Source: Collinsella aerofaciens (GTDB taxonomy: Bacteria; Actinomycetota; Coriobacteriia; Coriobacteriales; Coriobacteriaceae). Taken from it: 49,568 nucleotides of DNA. Below, one piece after another: positions 1 to 9,472 of this stretch (its first letter is position 1; every line of letters begins with the position of its first letter). The notes beneath the pieces were generated by a model. That model saw only the letters and a program-made list of their open reading frames with translations, made no database searches and had not been told where the DNA came from. The position numbers and the translations under genes were made by a program. The DNA lies in contig NZ_JAHONA010000015.1 of the NCBI RefSeq assembly GCF_019131995.1, positions 1-49,568 of the forward strand. The letters are read 5' to 3'.

Positions 1-30
1 ATATAGGCACACAAGGTCAAAGGCGGCACC

Positions 31-2064
31 ATGATCCTCCTGGTCGACAAGATCGAAAAAAGTTTCGGCGCGCGCGTCCTCTTTAGTGGCGCGTCCTTCC
101 AGATCAACCCCGGCGAGCGTTTTGCGCTCGTGGGACCCAACGGCGCCGGCAAAACCACCATGCTCAAGATCATCATGGGCATCGACAGCCCCGACGCCGG
201 CATGGTCCAGTATGCAAAGGACTGCCAGGTAGGCTACCTGGAGCAGGAAACCAACCTTGAGCAGAAGGACACCACCATCCTTGCCGAGGTCATGGCTGCC
301 GCCAAGGAAATCCGCCGCATGGGCGAGCGCGCCAACGAGCTGCAGGCCCAGATCACCGAGCTCTCCGAGCAGGGCAAGGACGTCGACGCACTCCTTAACG
401 AGTATGGCCAGGTCCAGGACCGCTTTGAGCACCTGGGCGGCTACGAGCTCGAGAGCAACGCGCGCAAAATCCTGTCCGGCCTGGGCTTTAAGGTCACCGA
501 TTTTGAGCGCCCGTGCTCCGAGTTCTCGGGCGGCTGGCAGATGCGCATTGCGCTTGCCAAGCTCTTCCTGCGCCACCCCGACCTGCTGCTTCTGGACGAG
601 CCCACCAACCACCTGGACCTCGAAAGCGTCCAGTGGCTGCGCGGCTTTATCGCCAACTACGACGGCGCCGTCCTCATCGTCAGCCACGACCGCGCCTTCA
701 TGGACGCCTGCGTCGACCATGTCGCCGCACTCGAAAACCGTCGCGTGACCACCTACACCGGCAACTACAGCAGCTACCTCAAGCAGCGCGAGGACAACCT
801 GGAGCAGATGCGCGCCAAGCGCGCCGCCCAGGAGCGCGACATCGCCCACATGCAGGTCTTCGTCGACAAGTTCCGCTACAAGCCCACCAAGGCCGCCCAG
901 GCGCAGGAGCGCATTCGCAAGATCGAGCAGATCAAAAAGGAGCTCGTCATCCTGCCCGAGGGTCACAAGCACATCGACTTTAAGTTCCCCGATCCGCCGC
1001 GCTCCGGCGATATGGTCGTGGGCCTGGAGGGCGTCTCCAAGTCCTACGGCGACAAGCACATCTACAGCGGCATCGACCTCAAACTCTACCGCGGTGAACA
1101 CGTGGCGCTCGTCGGCCCTAACGGCGCCGGCAAGTCCACGCTCATGAAGATCCTCGCCGGCCTGGAGCCGCCCACCACCGGCACCCGCGATCTGGGCACC
1201 AACGTGGGCGTGGCCTATTACGCCCAGCACGCGCTCGAGGGCATGACCGAGTCCAACACTGTCCTACAAGAGATCGACACCGTTACGCCCAAATGGACCG
1301 TGCCGCAGCAGCGCAGCCTGCTGGGCGCCTTCCTGTTTAGCGACAACGACGCAATCGAAAAGCAGGTACGCGTCCTCTCCGGCGGCGAAAAGGCACGCCT
1401 GGCGCTTGCCAAAATGCTCGTGGCCCCCGAGGCGCTCCTGTGCCTGGACGAGCCCACCAACCACCTGGACATCGACTCGGTGGACATGCTCGAGAACGCC
1501 CTGCAGAACTTCCCCGGTACCATTGTGCTGATCAGTCACGACGAGCACCTGGTGCGCGCCGTTGCCAACCGCATCATCGACATCCGCGATGGCAAAGTCA
1601 CAGTCTACGACGGCGACTACGACTACTACCTCTACAAGCGCGAGGACCTCGCAGCCCGCGCCGCCGCCGAGGCGGCAGGGGAGAGCGCGCCCGCCGCGGC
1701 CAAGCCCACCAAAGCTAGCGCCGCCCAGCCCGACACCCCCGCCACCGCCTCCAAGCCCGCCGAGGGCAAAAAGACCAAGGAGCAAAAGCGCGCCGAGGCC
1801 CAGGCCCGCGCCGCACTCAACAAAAAGCTCAAGGGCGTGCGCAACCAGCTCAAGAAGATCGAGGCGGAGCTCGATAAAAAGCGCGCCCGCTATGACGAGC
1901 TTATGGAATTGATGGCAAGCGAAGAGCTTTATGCCGATCAAGACAAGTTCAACGCGGCGCTGGGGGAATATAACGGCCTTAAGCAAGAGCTTCCCAAGCT
2001 CGAGGACGAATGGCTGGAGCTTTCCACCCAGATCGAAGAGGAGACCGCGCGTGAACTCTCGTAA
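31..2064 (+). CDS. ABC-F family ATPase (ribosome-associated, Uup/EttA-like)
   Basis: Soluble protein with two ABC ATPase domains and no membrane segments, the arrangement of ABC-F proteins, which act on the ribosome (translation factor or antibiotic protection) rather than in transport. Domain 1 has Walker [10 protein letters not shown] at residues 35-43, the signature FSGGWQMR and Walker [13 protein letters not shown]. Domain 2 has [22 protein letters not shown] and [13 protein letters not shown] charged linker joins the domains. The C-terminal part (about 550-677) is an Ala/Pro/Lys-rich stretch followed by a coiled coil, as in Uup-type members. Translation starts at the ATG after AAAGGCGGC. 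The next gene starts inside its last codons. The subgroup cannot be fixed by reading alone, so no symbol is given. Confidence 0.93.
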   Translation: MILLVDKIEKSFGARVLFSGASFQINPGERFALVGPNGAGKTTMLKIIMGIDSPDAGMVQYAKDCQVGYLEQETNLEQKDTTILAEVMAAAKEIRRMGERANELQAQITELSEQGKDVDALLNEYGQVQDRFEHLGGYELESNARKILSGLGFKVTDFERPCSEFSGGWQMRIALAKLFLRHPDLLLLDEPTNHLDLESVQWLRGFIANYDGAVLIVSHDRAFMDACVDHVAALENRRVTTYTGNYSSYLKQREDNLEQMRAKRAAQERDIAHMQVFVDKFRYKPTKAAQAQERIRKIEQIKKELVILPEGHKHIDFKFPDPPRSGDMVVGLEGVSKSYGDKHIYSGIDLKLYRGEHVALVGPNGAGKSTLMKILAGLEPPTTGTRDLGTNVGVAYYAQHALEGMTESNTVLQEIDTVTPKWTVPQQRSLLGAFLFSDNDAIEKQVRVLSGGEKARLALAKMLVAPEALLCLDEPTNHLDIDSVDMLENALQNFPGTIVLISHDEHLVRAVANRIIDIRDGKVTVYDGDYDYYLYKREDLAARAAAEAAGESAPAAAKPTKASAAQPDTPATASKPAEGKKTKEQKRAEAQARAALNKKLKGVRNQLKKIEAELDKKRARYDELMELMASEELYADQDKFNAALGEYNGLKQELPKLEDEWLELSTQIEEETARELS

Positions 2065-2347
2065 GGCCACTGCTGTGGCGATGAGCATCATCGCTATCGC
2101 TTGTCGCATCTGCGGCATCTTTATGAGCGCGATGACCGTGCTGCTGTGCTTTAGCGGCCTGACCGCCAAGCTGCAGATCGTGGGCTTTGTCGTTGAGCTT
2201 TCGCGCGCGCTGCCGAGCGCCATCGCCGGCTACGGCGTCATCACGTCGCCCTTTGGCGGCGTGTTCCGCCCGGATTACGCCATCGTCGCTGTGATCCTGT
2301 TTGTGGCCGATTACCTGCTCACGCGCGCCTCGCGCCGCGTCCGCTAG
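2051..2347 (+). CDS. small integral membrane protein, function unknown
   Basis: A 98-residue protein read from a GTG that overlaps the end of the ABC-F gene by 14 bases. GAGGAG lies about 8 bases before the GTG, which decides the start; an ATG at 2081 is the alternative. Three hydrophobic stretches (around residues 11-34, 40-62 and 76-91) suggest three membrane spans. The C-terminus is short and arginine-rich, so probably cytoplasmic. It ends 9 bases before the M50 protease and is presumably cotranslated with its neighbours. I do not recognise the family and assign no function. Confidence 0.75.
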   Translation: MNSRKATAVAMSIIAIACRICGIFMSAMTVLLCFSGLTAKLQIVGFVVELSRALPSAIAGYGVITSPFGGVFRPDYAIVAVILFVADYLLTRASRRVR

Positions 2348-2356
2348 GAGAGCGCC

Positions 2357-3040
2357 ATGTCCAGCAGCTACATCATGAACCTGCTCGCCAGCGCCGTCGC
2401 CGTCATCGTTGGCATCGTCATTCACGAGAGCGCGCACGCCGCCGCGGCCTGGGCTCTCGGCGACAAAACGGCGCGCTCGCGCGGACGCGTATCGCTCAAC
2501 CCGCTCAACCATATCGACCCGTTTGGCACCATCATCTTGCCGCTGCTCATGCTCGCCGCAGGCGGTCCCGTGTTCGCCTTCGCCAAGCCCGTGCCCGTCT
2601 ACCTCAACAACCTCAAGCACCCCAAGCGCGACGAGGTCCTGGTGAGCGCGGCCGGCCCCGCATCGAATATCGCGCTCGCGTGCCTGGCTGCAGCCCTCAT
2701 GCACCTGGCCTATGGCAACCTCTACGCCAGCATGTCCTTTGCTGTGGCGTCTCATATCATGAACTTCGGCGCCACGTTTATCGTGGTTAACCTGTCGCTT
2801 GCGTTCTTTAACCTTATTCCGATTCCGCCGCTTGACGGCTCGTCTATCATCGTGCCGTTCCTTAAAGGCAAGGCGCTGACCAACTACTACCACCTGCAGC
2901 AATACGCTATGCCCATCCTCATCCTAGTGCTGTACCTGCTGCCCATGTGGACCGGCATCGATGTGATCGGCCGCTATTTCGACGTTACCGTGTATCCGCT
3001 CGCTGAGCAGATGCTCAACTTCGCAATCGCCGGCATCTAA
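2357..3040 (+). CDS. site-2 protease family protein (peptidase M50)
   Basis: Polytopic membrane metalloprotease of the S2P/M50 family, 227 residues. The zinc-binding motif HESAH is at residues 23-27 within the first membrane span. The third ligand is the Asp of NLIPIPPLDG (D160), in a later span, and NPLNHIDPFGT in between is also typical. It has no PDZ domain and resembles the short, minimal S2P group rather than RseP. Such proteases cut substrates within the membrane, but this one's substrate is unknown. An AGGAG element precedes the ATG. It sits just upstream of scpA, a common arrangement in Firmicutes and Actinobacteria. Confidence 0.9.
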   Translation: MSSSYIMNLLASAVAVIVGIVIHESAHAAAAWALGDKTARSRGRVSLNPLNHIDPFGTIILPLLMLAAGGPVFAFAKPVPVYLNNLKHPKRDEVLVSAAGPASNIALACLAAALMHLAYGNLYASMSFAVASHIMNFGATFIVVNLSLAFFNLIPIPPLDGSSIIVPFLKGKALTNYYHLQQYAMPILILVLYLLPMWTGIDVIGRYFDVTVYPLAEQMLNFAIAGI

Positions 3041-3048
3041 GGTAAACT
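3020..3048 (+). promoter_or_regulatory. candidate promoter upstream of scpA
   Basis: TTCGCA (3020-3025) and TAAACT (3043-3048) are separated by 17 bases; each matches the sigma-70 consensus at four of six positions. A small hairpin, CGACCGT/ACGGTCG (3056-3074), lies between it and the scpA ribosome-binding site. Weak evidence; scpA could equally be read from upstream. Confidence 0.3.
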
Positions 3049-3124
3049 TACAGGTCGACCGTGCAAAACGGTCGCAACATGCACCCAAACCGCGCCGCGA
3101 AGGCGCCGTCAAAGGAGGTCGAAG

Positions 3125-3937
3125 ATGTCGTATCGCGTGTCGACGCAGGTCTACAGCGGACCGTTCGACCTGCTGCTGCAGCTGGTAACCCGCCAAAAAG
3201 TAGATATCGGCGCCATCTACATCAGCGAGGTGGCCGAGCAGTACCTTGCCGAGGCCGAGCGCATCGAGGCGCTGGACCTTGACGTGGCGAGCGACTTTTT
3301 GCTGGTCGCGGCAACCCTTTTGGACATCAAGGCTGCCTCTCTGGTGCCGCAGGAGGCCCCGCGCAAAGCCGATGACGACGATGACGAGTTCGACGAAGAC
3401 CTCGAGGAGCTCAGCACGCTCGACGGCGACGCCTTGCGCGAGGTCCTGATCCAACGCCTGATTGCCTACAAACAGTTTAAAGGCGCGGCTGCGGCCCTCG
3501 GTGCCCGCATGCAGGCCGAAAGCCGCATGCACCCGCGTGTGGCCGGCCCCGACCCCGAGTTCTTGGGCCTCATGCCCGACTACCTGGCCGGCATCACCCT
3601 GCGCGGCCTCGCCGTCATCTGCGCCGACCTGGACGGGAAGCGACAGACCTTCTTGCTGGAGGCCGAGCACGTGGCACCCCATCGCGTTCCGCTCGACCTG
3701 ACGGTGGCCTCAGTCGACCGCTTTACCATGGCGCACCAAACCTGCACCTTCCGCGAGCTACTGGACGGCGATGCCACCACCGAGCAGCTCGTCGTCACCT
3801 TCCTAGCTATGCTTGAGCTCGCCAAGCGCGGCTCGCTCACGCTGAGCCAGGACGAGATCTTTGGAACCATCCGTATCAACCGCGTCGAAGGCGCCGAGGC
3901 CTATGTGCCCGGCGAGGGCCCCGAGCTCACCGAATAG
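3125..3937 (+). CDS. scpA: segregation and condensation protein A
   Basis: Kleisin subunit of the SMC-ScpAB condensin, which bridges the SMC heads and compacts and segregates the chromosome. It is 270 residues long. The N-terminal signature YSGPFDLLLQLV is characteristic, followed by the helical N-domain, an acidic stretch rich in Asp/Glu around residues 80-100, and a C-terminal winged-helix part ending in GTIRINRVEG. The ATG is preceded by a strong AAAGGAGG. scpB follows 11 bases downstream, the usual pairing of the two partners. Confidence 0.96.
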   Translation: MSYRVSTQVYSGPFDLLLQLVTRQKVDIGAIYISEVAEQYLAEAERIEALDLDVASDFLLVAATLLDIKAASLVPQEAPRKADDDDDEFDEDLEELSTLDGDALREVLIQRLIAYKQFKGAAAALGARMQAESRMHPRVAGPDPEFLGLMPDYLAGITLRGLAVICADLDGKRQTFLLEAEHVAPHRVPLDLTVASVDRFTMAHQTCTFRELLDGDATTEQLVVTFLAMLELAKRGSLTLSQDEIFGTIRINRVEGAEAYVPGEGPELTE

Positions 3938-3948
3938 GAGCCGCAACC

Positions 3949-4677
3949 ATGTCAACCCTTTCCACGCTGGAGGCAAACAGCCTCAAAGGCGCCCTCGAGG
4001 CGCTGCTGCTGGTGTCAAGCGACCCAGTGAGTGCGCCCGCGCTGGCCGGCGCACTGGATATCGCCCCCGGCGAGTGCGCGTCGCTGCTCGCCGAGCTCAA
4101 GGTTGAGTACGAGGAGGCCAACCGCGGCTTTCAGCTGCGCGAGGTCGCCGGCGGCTGGCGCCTGTTCACGCACCCCGCCTACCACGACGTGGTCGAGGCC
4201 TATGTGTTGAGCTGGGACACGCAAAAGCTGTCCCAGGCGGCGCTCGAAACCCTGGCCGTCATCGTATACCACCAGCCCGTAACGCGCGAGGTGGTCAAGG
4301 GCATCCGCGGCGTCAACTCAGACGGCGTCATCGCGTCGCTCGTGGACAAGGGTCTGGTGCGCGAGCTCGGCCGTGACCCCCAGCGCGGTCAGGCCATCAT
4401 TTACGGCACGACCAACGCCTTCTTGGAAAAGTTCGGTCTGCGCTCCACCCGCGACCTGCCCGATCTGGAGCAGTTTGCCCCCGACGAGCAGTCGCGCCAG
4501 TTTATCCGCGAGCGCCTGAGCGGCCGCAGCATTCAGTCTACGCTCGAGGAGCAGGCCGAGGACCTGGACGAAGAGCGTGAACTGCTCGATACCGATGTTG
4601 AAGATGTTGAGGCAGTCGAGGACTTGGAGACCCTGGTCGTCGACGAGACCTCGGAGGATTTGCATGACGAGGACTAA
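3949..4677 (+). CDS. scpB: segregation and condensation protein B
   Basis: Dimeric winged-helix partner of ScpA in the SMC condensin complex. It is 242 residues long. Family features include LKGALEALLLVSSDPV at the N-terminus and the block QAALETLAVIVYHQPVTR with VKGIRGVNSDGVI. The last 50 or so residues form a strongly acidic Asp/Glu-rich tail, longer than the core family fold needs and probably disordered. The start follows AGGAGCC. Its 3' end overlaps the likely start of rluB. Confidence 0.96.
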   Translation: MSTLSTLEANSLKGALEALLLVSSDPVSAPALAGALDIAPGECASLLAELKVEYEEANRGFQLREVAGGWRLFTHPAYHDVVEAYVLSWDTQKLSQAALETLAVIVYHQPVTREVVKGIRGVNSDGVIASLVDKGLVRELGRDPQRGQAIIYGTTNAFLEKFGLRSTRDLPDLEQFAPDEQSRQFIRERLSGRSIQSTLEEQAEDLDEERELLDTDVEDVEAVEDLETLVVDETSEDLHDED

Positions 4678-5629
4678 CGAAGTAGGGGAGACGCGCGCCA
4701 TGGGCAACGCAGCACCCGCAACCGACGCCCAGCCTGTCTATCCGCACACCATGCGCCTGCAGCGCTTTTTGGCACGCGCGGGCGTGGCGAGCCGTCGCGG
4801 CTCAGAGGACCTGATGACCGCTGGCCGCGTGACCGTCAACGGCCAGGTCGCGACCGAGCTGGGCACCAAGGTCGATGTCGACCACGATCACATTGAGGTC
4901 GACGGCATGCCCGTCAAGCTCGACCAGGGCGCCGTATACCTGATGCTCTACAAGCCGACCGGCTACCTCACCACCATGAGCGACCCGCAGGAGCGCCCTT
5001 GTGTGGCCGACCTGGTCCCGCGCGACCGCTTTCCGGGGCTCTTTCCGGTGGGCCGCCTGGACCGCGACACCACGGGACTGTTGCTCTTCACGACCGACGG
5101 CGACCTTTCGCAGGACCTGCTGCATCCCAGCAAGCATGTCTATAAGACCTACCAGGCACTCGTGGATGGCCAACTGACCGATCGAGACTTGGAACCACTC
5201 CGCCGCGGCATCGAGCTCGACGACGGCCCGTGCCAGCCGGCAATCTGTCGCATCATCAACGCGCGCGAGGCTGAAGCCGTGGCCCCGCAGGGTGTGAAGC
5301 CCGGTACCACCGCCGTGGAGGTCATCATCCGCGAAGGCCGCAAGAACCAGGTCAAGCGCATGCTGAGCAAGATCCACCACCCGGTGATCCGCCTGCACCG
5401 CTGCAACTTTGCCGGCCTGGAGCTCAAGGACGTGGCCAAGGGCTCGTGGCGCGAGCTCACCGACCGCGAGGTGCAGATCCTCATGGCCGGCGGCATCCCG
5501 CCCAAGCAGGCGAGCTCCAAGCGCAACGGCGGCAAGCCCCAAGACACGCCTGCCAGCCGCACGCGTCACCACGGCAGCCATGGCTCAGCACCCAAGCGCA
5601 ACACCTACCGCGAGCGCTACACGGGCTAG
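4664..5629 (+). CDS. rluB: 23S rRNA pseudouridine synthase (RluB-type)
   Basis: RsuA/RluB-family pseudouridine synthase that isomerises a uridine in 23S rRNA. An S4 RNA-binding domain (MRLQRFLARAGVASRR and following) precedes the catalytic domain, whose catalytic Asp lies in GRLDRDTTGLLLFT. The motif EGRKNQVKRML is also typical. The C-terminus is a basic, low-complexity tail. I chose the ATG at 4664, which overlaps the scpB stop and has GGAGGA about 5 bases upstream. The ATG at 4700, with AGGGGAG, is a real alternative that shortens the protein by 12 residues. The scpA-scpB-rluB-cmk order is widely conserved. Confidence 0.92.
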   Translation: MTRTNEVGETRAMGNAAPATDAQPVYPHTMRLQRFLARAGVASRRGSEDLMTAGRVTVNGQVATELGTKVDVDHDHIEVDGMPVKLDQGAVYLMLYKPTGYLTTMSDPQERPCVADLVPRDRFPGLFPVGRLDRDTTGLLLFTTDGDLSQDLLHPSKHVYKTYQALVDGQLTDRDLEPLRRGIELDDGPCQPAICRIINAREAEAVAPQGVKPGTTAVEVIIREGRKNQVKRMLSKIHHPVIRLHRCNFAGLELKDVAKGSWRELTDREVQILMAGGIPPKQASSKRNGGKPQDTPASRTRHHGSHGSAPKRNTYRERYTG

Positions 5630-5696
5630 GCAAACCCGCCGCGCCCCAACGCCCGCGAACCATACCAGCACGTCAACCATCGAAAGGAAGCATTGC

Positions 5697-6383
5697 ATGA
5701 TCGTCGCCATCGACGGCCCCGCCGGATCCGGCAAGTCCACCATCGCCAAGGAGATCGCCCGTCAGCTTGGCTTTAACAAGCTCGACACGGGCGCCATGTA
5801 TCGCGCCGTCACCTTCGCCGCGCTCGACCGCGGCATCGATCTGGATAACGAGGCGGCCATCGACGCTCTCGCCGAGCAGATTGAGATCTGCTTTACCAAC
5901 GGCACCGGCGAGGACACGCGCCTGACCATCGACGGCCAAGACGCTTCGGCCGCCATCCGCACCCCGCAGGTCGACGCCAACGTGTCCAAGGTCTCGGCCT
6001 ATCCGGGCGTGCGCGCCGCCATGCTCATCCACCAGCGCCGCGCCGCCGAGGACCGCGATATCGTGGCCGAGGGTCGCGACATCGGCACCGTCGTGTTCCC
6101 TAACGCGCAGGTCAAGGTCTTCCTGACCGCCGACCCGCGTGAGCGCGCCCGCCGCCGCGTGCTGCAGCGTCACCAAAACGACGCCCAGCCGCTCAGCACA
6201 GCGCAGCTCGAGGCCGAGGTCGACGAGACCCTCGACGCCCTTAAGCAGCGCGACAAGCTTGACAGCAGCCGCGAGGTCGCCCCGCTCGTGCCCGCCGAGG
6301 ACGCCGTGCACGTCGACTCCACCGCCCACACCATCGACGAGGTCGTCTCGATAATCGAGGACCTTATCAACCAAAGGAGGTAG
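5697..6383 (+). CDS. cmk: (d)CMP kinase
   Basis: Phosphorylates CMP and dCMP to the diphosphates for nucleic acid and CDP-lipid synthesis. It is 228 residues long, normal for the family. The P-loop is GPAGSGKST at residues 7-15, followed by LDTGAMYRA, and the CMP-binding core contains EGRDIGTVVFP and the lid DPRERARRR. AAAGGAAG precedes the ATG. The open frame extends far upstream, but that part overlaps rluB and lacks family similarity. The downstream acyltransferase starts 3 bases after its stop, with its own AAAGGAGG inside the end of cmk. Confidence 0.96.
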   Translation: MIVAIDGPAGSGKSTIAKEIARQLGFNKLDTGAMYRAVTFAALDRGIDLDNEAAIDALAEQIEICFTNGTGEDTRLTIDGQDASAAIRTPQVDANVSKVSAYPGVRAAMLIHQRRAAEDRDIVAEGRDIGTVVFPNAQVKVFLTADPRERARRRVLQRHQNDAQPLSTAQLEAEVDETLDALKQRDKLDSSREVAPLVPAEDAVHVDSTAHTIDEVVSIIEDLINQRR

Positions 6384-6386
6384 CCC

Positions 6387-7115
6387 ATGCGCCTGTTTCA
6401 GCAGACGCCCGAGGACTATTACAACGCCCCCTACGCCGAGTTTCCAGCGCTCATCCGCGGCACCGTCGTCGTAGTCATGGCCATCCTTTGGGCCTTCTCC
6501 AAGCTCATGTGGCGCTGGAAGGTCGAGGACGCCGATCTTCTGTTTGAGCGCCAGGAAGGCCGCGGCAGCGTGGTCATCTGCAACCACACCTCGATGGCCG
6601 AGCTCTTGGCCGTGGAGACGGCGCTGTTCTTTGGGGGCCGCCGCATTCGTCCCATCTTTAAGTCCGAGTTCGCCAAGAGCAAGATTGTGCGCTGGGCCTT
6701 TAGCCACGTTGGCGGCATCCCCGTCGAGCGTGGTACTGCCGATATGAAGTGCCTGCGCGCCGCCCAGCATGCGCTGCAGCGCGGCGAGGACGTCCTGATC
6801 TTCCCCGAGGGCACACGCATCCGCTCGCGCGAGATCAAGCCCGAGGTCCACGGCGGCTTTGCGCTCATCGCCCAGATGGGCAAGGCGCCCGTCAACCCGC
6901 TCGCCATCTGCGGCTGGTCCGACATCACGCCCGCAGGCAAAAAGCTCATGCGTCCCAAGAAGTGCTGGATCCGCGCCGGCAAGGCCGTCTCGCTTTCCGA
7001 CGCACCGGCTGGGCTTAAGCGCACGGAGCGCCTGGAATGGTTTGAGTCCGAGGCCATGAACCGCGTCTACGCTATGCGAGACGAGCTGTGCGCCGAGCAT
7101 CCGGGCAGGTTCTAG
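6387..7115 (+). CDS. lysophospholipid acyltransferase, PlsC-like
   Basis: Membrane-bound acyltransferase expected to acylate lysophosphatidate, 242 residues. One membrane span lies near residues 25-40. The acyltransferase blocks are NHTSMAE (66-72), GGIPVERGT and FPEGTR (139-144). Block I normally reads H-X4-D; here the acidic residue is Glu (H67-X4-E72), which is unusual. cmk, this gene and ispH are often adjacent in Gram-positive genomes. With plsY, gpsA and pgsA also in the window, it fits phosphatidate synthesis. PlsC is the likely role, but the altered motif leaves substrate choice open. Confidence 0.85.
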   Translation: MRLFQQTPEDYYNAPYAEFPALIRGTVVVVMAILWAFSKLMWRWKVEDADLLFERQEGRGSVVICNHTSMAELLAVETALFFGGRRIRPIFKSEFAKSKIVRWAFSHVGGIPVERGTADMKCLRAAQHALQRGEDVLIFPEGTRIRSREIKPEVHGGFALIAQMGKAPVNPLAICGWSDITPAGKKLMRPKKCWIRAGKAVSLSDAPAGLKRTERLEWFESEAMNRVYAMRDELCAEHPGRF

Positions 7116-7117
7116 CC

Positions 7118-8017
7118 ATGAGCGAGAACGTTACGAACACTGCCGCGACCGCGTCCGACCAGGCAACAGCGCCTACCATCGAGATCGCCGCACACGCCGG
7201 CACTTGCTACGGCGTACAGCGTGCGCTCGATATGGCGCTGGCCGCCGCGCCGCAGGCAGGGGAGTGCACTCAGGTTCATACCTTGGGTCCGCTCATCCAT
7301 AACCCCATCGTGGTACGCGAGCTCGCTGAGGCAGGCGTTGGCTTGGCCGAAACCCTGGATGACGCCGCAACCGGCACCGTGATCATCCGCGCCCACGGCG
7401 TGGTGCCGCAGGTAATCGATGCTGCCCGCAAGCGCGGCCTAAACGTGGTCGACGCCACCTGCCCCTACGTGAAGAAAGTCCATATGGCAGCCGAGCGCCT
7501 GGTGCGCGAGGGCTACCGCGTGGTGGTCGTAGGCGAGCCGGGTCACCCCGAGGTCGAGGGCATTCTTGGCCACGCCGGCAAAGATGCACAGGTCGTGAGC
7601 TGTGCCGCCGACGCCAATGCCTTGTCGCTCAAGGGCAAGGTAGGCCTCGTCGTGCAGACCACCCAGACCGCGCAGAACCTCGCCGAGGTCGTGGCAGCTA
7701 TCACCCCGCGCGTGCAGGAGCTGCGTGTGATCAACACCATCTGCGCCGCCACGAGTGAGCGTCAACAGGCAGCAGCCGCACTTGCCAACCGCTGCGACTG
7801 CATGGTAGTCGTGGGCGGCAAGAACTCGGGCAACACCCGCCGCCTGGCGCAGATTTGCGCAGACGCCTGCGAGCGCACGTATCACATCGAGGAAACTTCC
7901 GAGCTCCAGGCCGCGTGGTTTACCGACGCTCACCACATCGGTATCACCGCCGGAGCCTCCACCCCGCAAGAACACATCGAACGCGCCGTCACGCGCATCA
8001 AGGAGCTTTGCTGCTAA
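7118..8017 (+). CDS. ispH: 4-hydroxy-3-methylbut-2-enyl diphosphate reductase
   Basis: Last enzyme of the MEP isoprenoid pathway. It reduces HMBPP to IPP and DMAPP with a [4Fe-4S] cluster. The three cluster cysteines are visible: C30 in GTCYGVQRA, C115 in DATCPYVKK and C209 in NTICAATSERQ. It is 299 residues long, matching the bacterial family. The start is the ATG just after the acyltransferase stop. The first roughly 20 residues are Ala/Thr-rich and nonconserved. It sits between the acyltransferase and the DUF512 gene with almost no spacing. Confidence 0.95.
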   Translation: MSENVTNTAATASDQATAPTIEIAAHAGTCYGVQRALDMALAAAPQAGECTQVHTLGPLIHNPIVVRELAEAGVGLAETLDDAATGTVIIRAHGVVPQVIDAARKRGLNVVDATCPYVKKVHMAAERLVREGYRVVVVGEPGHPEVEGILGHAGKDAQVVSCAADANALSLKGKVGLVVQTTQTAQNLAEVVAAITPRVQELRVINTICAATSERQQAAAALANRCDCMVVVGGKNSGNTRRLAQICADACERTYHIEETSELQAAWFTDAHHIGITAGASTPQEHIERAVTRIKELCC

Positions 8018-8019
8018 CC

Positions 8020-9462
8020 ATGGACCAGACCGTACCCGCATACGCCGCCGAGGTGGCCGATTACGGGCGCAGCCGCGACCCCGAGCCGGGTGAGGGCGCG
8101 CTCGTTAAGAACGTGCGTCCCGAATCGCCCGCATGGGATGTGGGTATCGAGCCGGGCATGCGCGTGCTCACGGTCAACGGCGAGCAGCTTACCGACATGA
8201 TCGTGTGGCTCTGGGAGGCAGACGACGACACGGTCGACCTCGAGGTTTTCGACCCGCGCGATGGCACCGTCACCCCCGTGGAGCTCGATCGATTTCCCGG
8301 AGAGGATTGGGGTCTGGAGTTCGACGGCCCCATCTTCGACGGCATGCGTACCTGTGTGAACGCCTGCGTGTTCTGCTTTATGACGATGCTCCCCAAGGGC
8401 GGCCGCTCCACGCTCTATATTCGCGACGACGACTACCGCCTGAGCTTTTTGCAGGGCAACTTTGTCACGCTTACGAACCTCACCGACGAGGACGTGCAAA
8501 ACGTCATCCAACGCAACATGAGCCCTATGAACGTGTCGGTCCATGCCGTGAGCCCCGACGTCCGCCGTCGTATGATGGGCCGCAACGCCCAGCGCGGCAT
8601 GGACGTACTCGAGGCCATCATGGCCGCCGGCATCGAGATTCACGCGCAGATCGTGTTGTGCCCCGGCATGAACGACGGCGAGGAGCTGGAAAAGACCCTG
8701 CGCTTTTGCGAGGAGCACGAGCAAATCACAAGCCTGGGCATTGTGCCGCTCGGTTTTACCAAGCATCAAAACCGCTTTAGCTGGTCATACAGCGACAAGC
8801 CCGAACTGGCGCGCGAGACCATTGCCATGATCCGTCCCTACCAGGACCGCGCCTTCGAGCGTTTTGGCCGCCACACCTTCCAGATGAGCGACGAGTTCTA
8901 CCTGGACGCCGGCATCGATCCGCCCGAGGCGGACTTTTACGACGGCTATCCGCAGTACTACGACGGTATCGGCATGATCCGCTCATACCTAGACGAGACG
9001 GACGATGTGCTTGCCGCCGATGCCGAGCGACTGGCCCGCGTCCGCGAGGCCATCGCCGCTCGCAGCCAGCACCTGCTGTGCCTCTCGGGCGCCAGCGCAC
9101 GCGACACCGTGGCACGTTTCGTGGAATCGCCGCAGGGGCTCGCCGGCACCGTCACGGCCATCAAGAATCGCTACTTTGGCGGCAACGTGGACGTGACCGG
9201 CCTCATCGTCGCCTGCGACATTCTGGAACAGCTGCCGCAGGACCTCTCGGGGGTTATGCTCTTTGTGCCTAAGCTCATGTTCAACGCTGACGGCATGACG
9301 CTTGACGAGTATCATCGTGACGATTTACTCGCAAGCCTTACCAGTCGCGGCGCCGAGGTTCATGTGGTGTCGACCATGCCGCATGAGCTGCTCGATACCC
9401 TGGAGCACTTCCTTGGCATTGTGCCTGCCGACTCTAACACTTCCACTGACCCTACCCATTAA
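8020..9462 (+). CDS. DUF512 family radical SAM protein
   Basis: 480-residue protein with an N-terminal PDZ-like segment (about 25-70), a radical SAM-type cluster motif CVNACVFC (cysteines 112, 116 and 119) and a C-terminal DUF512 region. The family is conserved in clostridia, actinobacteria and cyanobacteria and is typically next to der, as here. The reaction is not known to me. The gene starts 2 bases after ispH, and the SD-like AAGGAG is about 14 bases upstream, so translation may depend on coupling. Confidence 0.88.
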   Translation: MDQTVPAYAAEVADYGRSRDPEPGEGALVKNVRPESPAWDVGIEPGMRVLTVNGEQLTDMIVWLWEADDDTVDLEVFDPRDGTVTPVELDRFPGEDWGLEFDGPIFDGMRTCVNACVFCFMTMLPKGGRSTLYIRDDDYRLSFLQGNFVTLTNLTDEDVQNVIQRNMSPMNVSVHAVSPDVRRRMMGRNAQRGMDVLEAIMAAGIEIHAQIVLCPGMNDGEELEKTLRFCEEHEQITSLGIVPLGFTKHQNRFSWSYSDKPELARETIAMIRPYQDRAFERFGRHTFQMSDEFYLDAGIDPPEADFYDGYPQYYDGIGMIRSYLDETDDVLAADAERLARVREAIAARSQHLLCLSGASARDTVARFVESPQGLAGTVTAIKNRYFGGNVDVTGLIVACDILEQLPQDLSGVMLFVPKLMFNADGMTLDEYHRDDLLASLTSRGAEVHVVSTMPHELLDTLEHFLGIVPADSNTSTDPTH

Positions 9463-9472
9463 AGGAGTGCAG

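Noticed and set aside
5673..7100. A 475-codon open frame on the - strand
   Set aside because: Antisense to cmk and the acyltransferase gene; shadow composition.
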